A DNA stretch of 64,000 bases, from positions 2,308,718 to 2,372,717 of the forward strand of contig NC_041004.1 in NCBI RefSeq assembly GCF_004193775.1, read 5' to 3'. The first letter of the stretch is position 1; each line of letters begins with the position of its first letter. Made by a program: the position numbers and the translations under genes. Below, piece by piece: positions 56,788-64,000 of this stretch. This DNA is from Glycine soja. Taxonomy: Eukaryota; Streptophyta; Magnoliopsida; Fabales; Fabaceae. The notes beneath the pieces are model-generated. The model did not search any database and was not told the origin of the DNA. It worked only from the letters and a program-made list of their open reading frames with translations.

Positions 56788-57947
56788 TACTATTAAAAAA
56801 TAATTTTTTTACGTTGTATATTCTAAGACGATTATTAAAAAACATGTTAGAATATTAGACAGTGATAATTTTGTAAATAACAATAAATGTACGACCACGG
56901 TTTTATAATAATAACAACAAACTCTTTTAGGTTTTGGTTTTGGTGTTTTTTCTTTTATTTTGAGAAAATGTTTTCTGTTTTTATTTTTATTTTTCTTGTT
57001 AATCCTGAATTTTTCACTTTTTTCAATTTATTTTTTATTTACAAAGATCTGTACAACAAAAAAAGAATAAAAAAAATTATTTTTAATGTTTATGGGATAA
57101 ATTAATCTTTAAAACATGAAATAGATTTAATGTGACAATCAAAATAGAAGATAAAAACAAAAATTATTTTTCAAAGTAAATATTTCATAACTTTCTCTCA
57201 TTCTTTTTTATATAAGTCAAAATGTGCTTCCATTATTAGTGTAGTATGTTTTTGTTTAATAGTTATATTATTATTTCAACATTTATGAAACTTATCATGT
57301 GAAATGAATGACAATAAGAATATATGAAATTGAAATAACATTGTGTTATACTCAAATTTATTTTTTTTTTTTGAAAAAAATTTTAAAACGATTCTTTGTA
57401 AAATTATACTTTTTAAGATGATTTTTTTTTCTTTCAGAAAATCGTCTTAGGATCTTCAAATTTTTTTCAATTTTTTTTAAAAGAACATTTTAAGACGGTT
57501 CTCTAAAATAAGGGTGTAGATTTTCTAAGACGACTTTTAGAAAAAAAAATGTCTTAAAATCCTCAATTTTTTCAATATTTTTTTTTAAAATATTTTAGGA
57601 CGGTTTTCCAAAAACCGTATGGGAAAACCCTCTAAAAATTCTCAATTTTTTTAATTTTTTTAAAAAGACATTCTAAGACGATTCCAAGACAAAAGTGTCT
57701 TAAAAAATGTACCTTTCTAAGATGATTTTTGTCCAAAAATCATGTTAGAATTATTTATTTGCTTTTTTAAAAAAAAACTAATTCTAAGAGAGTTTATTAT
57801 TAAATCATCGTAAAAATGACATCCTATGAAAATGGTCACAAAGTCATCATAAAAAAATTGATTTTTCACGACGCTAACTTTAAAAATGATTCATAATCGT
57901 CTTTAAATGCCTTCCAAAACTGTCTTTGAAAGACATTTTTAGTAGTG
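56788..57947. mobile_element. non-autonomous CACTA element with AGA target duplication
   Basis: The right end ...TTTTTAGTAGTG reads CACTACTAAAAA from the right. The left end is TACTATTAAAAA, with the first base changed. AGA precedes the left end (56785-56787) and follows the right end (57948-57950), giving the 3-bp target duplication expected for CACTA elements. Subterminal repeats of the CTAAGACGATTTT / AAATCGTCTTAGA type occur many times in both orientations, and many also match TTTTAAGACG. No transposase is encoded. Confidence 0.78.
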
Positions 57948-60900
57948 AGATCAAAGGGAACAATTACTTTACTTGGTGTATTTTACAAATGTAAAAGAAT
58001 CAACAGATTACTTGTTTTCCTCTTATAATTCTTCATATAGTGTTTGGTAAAGGTGCTAATTGTGATTGTGTATATACACTACTTTACCGCACAAATGCAA
58101 AGTTTTTTTTTTTTTTTTTTTGTCTACGGGTGACAACTAGAAGAAATGACAAAGAGCGTTAGATATTTGTTTGGCTTTGTGTAATTTAGTCAATATGGTA
58201 GCATAGAAACCAATTTTTTTTCAACTCTGTTGAGTTGATTATAAGATGAGATGGTGGAAATGATGAAGGTTAAAAGTTGGCTACATATTAAAGCTAGAGT
58301 ACTAGAATATATATAAACATAGGTCATTCTATGAGTGCTGATCAAATTCACTGTTAAGCTTATCTTTTATGTTTTTTTTTTTTTTACTACACAATAATGT
58401 AATGGGTAGGGTATAGGGGTTTACATTGATTGTACTCATCGAATAAATTGTTTGCCTTATCTATGTTTTTTCCTCATAATTATATAGTTATAGTTTACCG
58501 ATTAGATCAATAAAAGTCAAGGTAAATTCATGTAATTTATAATTGGATTACTTCATCTTAATAGTTTCTGTAAGTTACACCATTTATTCATTTTCAATTA
58601 TATAATTTTATTTTAAAACTCATCATTGGATTAAAAAAATTACACTGATTAATTTTTTTAAGAAAAATATACATCCTTATTGTTGTTCTTTGTTTTTTCA
58701 TACAAAATTTGACACAAAAAAATTAAATTAAAGTATATTATAAGCTTATAATATTTTATATTAATTATGCATATATTTATTTTCTAATTATTCATATTCT
58801 TTCAACATTATAGAGAGTAATATCCCAAAAAATGCTATGCCTTTAGGTTTATATACGAAGAACCTTATTATTAGTTATATTTATGTCAAAACATATTCAA
58901 GGTACATATTATGTTGATCAATGTTTTATTTTTCTATTAAATTTTATACTATTTTTTTACTATTTTATAAAAATGGAAAATAAAAAATATACATTTAATA
59001 TTTTAAAATACAAAAATACTTTAATAGTAGTACCTTTTATTTAGTAAATATAAAATTAATTGAAAAATTAAGAGTATTCTCCTAATTTTATGATATACTA
59101 TATGGGAGGCGAAATGCTTCATGCCTAGTTGTTGGATCCTATCAAAGATTTGACCAATTTATGATGTGTGCGTTATATGGCTGTGGGCATGTTAATAGTT
59201 GAAATCCTAGCTATAATTAAATATCATTAATGCATCTGTATCTCGTCGCAATCCAACATTAATAAACAAGAAACTAATTAATTGGCCTCTTGGTGTACCA
59301 AATTAGTTAAATGAATCGGTCAATCCAAAGGAAAGGACAAGAATTCTAAATGATCCCTTCCTTTTTTAGTATTTTTCTTCTTGAAAGAAATATTAATTAC
59401 AGAAATATAATAAATATAGATTTTTTTATCAAATTTTTCTTTAAGATTGTATTAAAAATTCACGAATTATGTCAGTAACGGATTTTTATAAAAAAAATAT
59501 ATAATTTTTTTATTTAATATCTTTAATGTTTTTTTAAGAGTCATGGTAAGGGTTAAAAAATTTATGAGTTTAATTTATAAATATTAATAATGTAAAAATA
59601 TTTTACAGTGTGAATAATTAAAAAACTATGGTAGTGTTACTTCTAAAGTAGTCTTCATAAAAGAAAATAAATTTGTCATACTGTATTGTTTTGACATTCA
59701 AAAACAATGATAGTATTACTTCTAACGTAGTCTTTATGAAATAAAATAAATTTATCATATATATATATATATATAATTTTTAATTAAATGATAGTATAAA
59801 AATATTTATATTTTCGATCCATAGAGTATTTATTTTCACATTTTTTATTTATTAAAAAACCACATTAGAAACAATGAAAATTATGGTAAAAGATAATAAC
59901 TGATTTTAAAATCACCCTTTGGAATGTATAGAAACTTATTTTCTCAGTTTCAAATTATATAATGTTTTAGAGAAAAAAATTATTTCAAAATAAATTTAGT
60001 TTTACAAAATTAATGTTTCATAAAATATTTTTTTGAAGATTAATTTTAATCAATACTTAGTAAGATTAGTGTATAGTAAAAATAAATAAGTAATTAATTA
60101 GAAAGATAAACGAAATATATTAAAAAATTATTTAATATTTTTTTAAAAAATCAACAAATAATTACATTCTTTAATTCACATGTCAGAACCTTAATATTAT
60201 ATATGTAACACAGAAAGTATGATAGAAACAGATATATATTAATAATACTAATATTTTGTAATTAATAAAGGGATATTTTTTAAGTTTTTGATTAGCCAAT
60301 GTTAATTACTTAGCATTGATACTTTTTCTTAGTATGTTATAGAATAATGATTTAATAAGAACCAAGTAGAGGCAGGTGCATGGTAGAGGATGAAAGATGG
60401 GGAACATATACAAGGAAGAGAAGATGTGTATTTGAGTTTTGACCTATTGAGTTTTGACCTAGTGCATCGTCTACAGTGCTGTAGGTTGAATGGCTAACCA
60501 AGGCGTGTGGGCATGAATGAATGAAATGTGCTCTCTAGAGAGTGTGTAGAGACTGAGAGTGAGAGAGAATGCATGGTGTGAGAGAGAGAGAGAGAGTAAC
60601 ACCACACCAACACCAAACACAAACAGCACGAGTGGCCTTTCCGTGCGCTTAGGGGCCCAATAATATGCCACATTACTGCTTCTTGTATTGTCATTTCTCA
60701 TTTTCTTATTGCACTCTGCAGCTTCTGAGAGAAAGAGACAACTTCTGAGGGAGTGTCTCTGTCATCTCCATCTTGTCTCTCACACTATATAACAAGTTAA
60801 TGCACGTACTCACAACGATTTCATCATATGTAAAATTAATTAATTAAGTGAGCCATTTAGATATTTCAATGCGTGCTGATGAGGTGAAATCTTGGTGGTA

Positions 60901-61907
60901 AAAACTTTCATCCTCAGTATGAAAGCATGATATGATAAGGTCTAAGTAATATGACACATTTGAATCTAATTAAGTTTCACAATTGAATTTGAACCTGATA
61001 ATAAATGTGTGTACAAAAAATTATAGTAATTAAGAGGAGTAGACACATAAGAATTTGAGTTTCAACATGCTTAATGCTTAATTACTTTGATATCCACTTG
61101 TCTTATATTGAGCGTTAGATAAAGTTATATATATAATATATGCTCACTTAATTAACAATATCTAATAAAGTCATTAAAATATTGTATCAACTAATCTTGT
61201 CATTTTTTCAAGTATGTTATTAGAACGGAATATTTATTGATTTTGTTATGATTTATCTTTATTAGAAAACTTAGTTAATCATTTTTAATGGGTTTCTTTT
61301 TTTTCAATTATATTTTTTTTAATCACAAAACTCAAATTTAAAATATTATTTAAAAAGGACTAAGTTCATAATATCATTTGGACCAATAACTTATTGATAC
61401 TTCTTGTTATATTTATCATCTATAAAAAAAACTTATATTGTCATATCTAATATAACTTGGGAATATGTATTCGTCATATTCAGATTATGTTAAAATAAAG
61501 TAATTCAAATTGAATAAATTAAATTTATTCATATTGATTTAGAAAATAATCCACTTTAATTTATGTTAAACCTTAATTACTTCTATCTAATGTGTTCCAT
61601 TTTAGGCAATACACACTAAGTTTATTGAAGAAAACTTGAAAACTTGAATTTAATTTTTGTCAAACATATTATTATTAAGAAGAAATGAAATTTTTTAAAT
61701 GTTTTTAAACTCCAGACCAAATATTAGGTTTATATTCGAGCCAACGGGTTAAAGCTAGCTTATAAGGATATTTTGGTATTCCACCAAAGAGAAACAAAAA
61801 AACTAATTATAATAGTTACAAAAAAATCTTCAATTACCACTAGTTGATTATCATTAATTCATGTTTTTTCAACTCAACTTGAACTTTAATAAAGTTGATC
61901 AACTTTA
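57948..61907. other. AT-rich intergenic DNA
   Basis: No gene is supported. A less AT-rich, GA-rich patch at about 60360-60800 holds two W-box (TTGACC) copies in a tandem GAGTTTTGACCTA repeat near 60435-60462 and a (GA)n tract near 60583-60597. Its minus-strand frames are low complexity and unconvincing. Confidence 0.5.
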
Positions 61908-61923
61908 CACTACAAGAAAAGTG
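61908..61923 (+). repeat. isolated CACTA-type terminus
   Basis: CACTACAAGAAAAGTG matches a very common plant CACTA terminal motif. No matching inverted end (CTTGTAGTG) is visible to the right within the window, so this is either a truncated element or one that extends beyond it. Confidence 0.45.
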
Positions 61924-64000
61924 TTGTTTAGCATTGACCAAAAGTCGACTCTGAATCACAAAAACCAATATTTAAGATTTTTCAAATTTGATTTGACTCC
62001 AATATTAGTGCTAACTATTTGGGTTAGGAAATTTGTTAATGGTAAACTTTTAACCTAACAAAGACATGTACAAAAATAGTTTATTGAAACTAGTGAGATA
62101 TTTGAAATGCCTATTGAATTAATTTCGGAATTTAGTCAATTAGAATGAGAAGGAACAAACTGAGATATTTTTGTACTGACATGGTTGCTTAATTGACGTA
62201 AGAAAATAGTTCAAGAAAAAAGAAATAAAACAAGCTAGAACTTATTGTAGAGTTTAGATTGATTCAAATATTTGCCAAAAGGGTAGACCATACTCCATGG
62301 ATGAAGCATTTCATGAGAAATGAGAGTCATCTGGAGCATGAGGGGTTCTTGTCGCATGGTTGCGTCAAGGTTTGTTTTCTCTCCGATCTAGACCACACAA
62401 AGCCATTTTGAAAAATGTTTTCTCTATTGCCATACATCTACCTAGAGTGACTAAAACTAATAGTTCTTCCACCTACTGCATTAGCATACATTCATAGGGA
62501 TTTGTGTTTACCAATGAATTTTAAAAAATGATTGATTAAGTTTTTACTCTCTTAACATTTTCATATTATAATTTTTAGTCTCTTAATTTTTTTTTCAACT
62601 TTTAGTTTCCCATTATCCTTAGTCTTTTTTAATTTTTTCTGTCTATTTTTAGTTCCTCATTTATTTTTATTATTTAAAATTAATCTCAAATATAAAATAA
62701 ATAAGGGACAAAAAATTGATAAAATAATAATTAATTTTAAGCAATAAAAATAAACGAGAAATTAAAAAAATAGGCAAAAACTTTTAGAAGGAATAAAATT
62801 TCTGATAGAAAATTAATGAAGAACTAAAAGGTGTAAAAAAAATTAAAGGACTAAAGATTAAAATAAAAAATTGAGAGGTTAAAAACTTAATTAATCTATG
62901 TTAAAATTAGAATTAGCACAAGGTTGATTAATTTATTTTTTTCTTCATTTTCTTCGACAAGGACTAGGTCTCGCGGAACTTTTATTTTCAAAAGTGACAA
63001 TTATGAAATGATGACGCATAAGGTGATTAAGTTGGAGCAGAGTATTTGAGTTGGATGGATAGTTTGAGTGGTGACATGCATTTATCCACACTCTTCTTTA
63101 TTTTTTTGGTATATAATAACGACAAAGATTTTATGCACTCACACCTTCATCATTAGACCAACTCTAATCGGTAAAAGCAATTATATTGTCAATAAATTCT
63201 AATTAATTTTTATTTATTTTAAATTTACTTAAAAATATAAAAGAACAAAATATAAAGGTAAGAAGTGATATATTTTAGTTTGAATGACATTTTGTTGGCT
63301 TTAACTTCTTGGCAAGCTACCTATTCCTATTCATATAAGTAGTAATAAATGATAAGACCGAGTGTCAAGTCTACAAGAACTTTGTTTCTATTCGAAGTTT
63401 GTATATATCAAATTTTAAGTAATGGAATGAAAAAAAATTGATATACTTTAACATAAAAGTGCAAAAATGCAAAGTTCAAGAGTAACAAAAACATGAAAAA
63501 GAGAATAAAGTTCAAAGAGACAAAAAAAAAACACTATAGGGTAAAAATGACAACTTGGTATAGATTTTGTAAAAGTGTTGAGTGTTTGGCCTACCAAATA
63601 TACTCTTGATGTAATGTTAATAATTTTTTACCAAGCTATTCCAACTATTACTTTCACCAATTAATCTATTCTAACCATGATCCCTTGTGTGAAAGAACCA
63701 AAGTCACTTGATTTCACTCCTAATACCTTAGGAACCAAGTAACTTGCTTTAAGAGAAAAGATGCATGAATAAGACTAACCAACATCATTCCATGTAGATA
63801 TGGGTTACTTAGAAGTTTCTTCAAGTTATTATTATAAAAATATTTCCAATGATAAAAAAACACTATAACATACATGTATATGGGTGATCAAACCATAAAG
63901 AAAGTAATAAATATAAAAATGAAACAATAATATTGAAATAACATTAAATGTATATTAGAGATCATTAGATTACATAGTTTTTTATATTCAGGCCCAACAA
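61924..64000. other. AT-rich intergenic DNA with repeats
   Basis: No gene is seen. Apart from the MITE-like element, the last 430 bases (63570-63995) are a diverged copy of the dispersed repeat found inside the CACTA element at 54.8-55.2 kb, and it may continue past the window end. Confidence 0.5.
62536..62892. repeat. MITE-like inverted repeat
   Basis: The left end TTAAGTTTTTACTCTCTTAAC and the reverse complement of the right end (TTAAGTTTTTAACCTCTCAA) form terminal inverted repeats that continue as ...TTTTAGTCTCTT / TTTAGTCCTTT. The interior is made of TTAGTTCC-type lines and their complements, so the whole is an imperfect palindrome without coding capacity. Confidence 0.6.

Noticed and set aside
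60528..60552. GTGCTCTCTA looks like the end of a miR156 complement.
   Set aside because: Only about ten bases match, and no miR156-type duplex or hairpin surrounds it.
1..64000. CRISPR arrays, bacterial operons, tRNA or rRNA genes.
   Set aside because: No regularly spaced short repeats and no tRNA A/B-box pairs with an acceptor stem were seen, and the gene structures are those of a plant nucleus.

Overview
This is a plant nuclear window: AT-rich, gene-poor and full of transposon debris. The intact genes have plant-only or plant-type structures: a LITTLE ZIPPER gene, a three-exon chloroplast-type dihydrodipicolinate synthase, and an AT-hook (AHL) gene. The repeats are the usual plant set (Ty1/copia, CACTA, MULE, Helitron, MITEs). 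Gene style and repeats look like a legume such as soybean, but that is an inference; the sequence carries no direct species marker.

Layout. 0.18-2.4 kb: decayed Mutator-like (MULE) transposase. 5.4-6.6 kb: intact two-exon LITTLE ZIPPER gene (+). 10.5-13.1 kb: dihydrodipicolinate synthase (-), three exons joined by phase-matched GT-AG introns, one of which holds a MITE-like element. 13.7-14.9 kb: two broken gene fragments side by side, the 5' part of a PHR2-type photolyase/cryptochrome-like gene (+) and the 3' part of a second dihydrodipicolinate synthase (-). 18.8-24.6 kb: armadillo-repeat kinesin (ARK) locus (+) that has lost its P-loop exon(s), its coiled coil and most ARM repeats. 26.9-32.5 kb: transposon-rich block in which a ~1.08 kb segment occurs twice in direct orientation around a 3.2 kb block with Helitron helicase remains. 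37.5-38.6 kb: intact intronless-coding AHL gene (-). 44.4-48.7 kb: Ty1/copia element with both LTRs but a disrupted polyprotein. 52.8-56.0 and 56.8-57.9 kb: two CACTA-type elements, the first with tnp2-like transposase remains. The rest is AT-rich intergenic DNA with microsatellites and MITE-like inverted repeats.

The three genes that look functional have unrelated roles: HD-ZIP III regulation, lysine synthesis and chromatin/transcription. Nothing suggests they act together. I found no gene cluster that amounts to a new biological system. The observations most worth a second look are the unusual lysine-site residue and changed loop in the dihydrodipicolinate synthase, the kinesin locus that lacks its nucleotide-binding loop but keeps switch I and II, and the duplication whose end coincides with a Helitron-type terminus and whose second copy shows the unfilled site.
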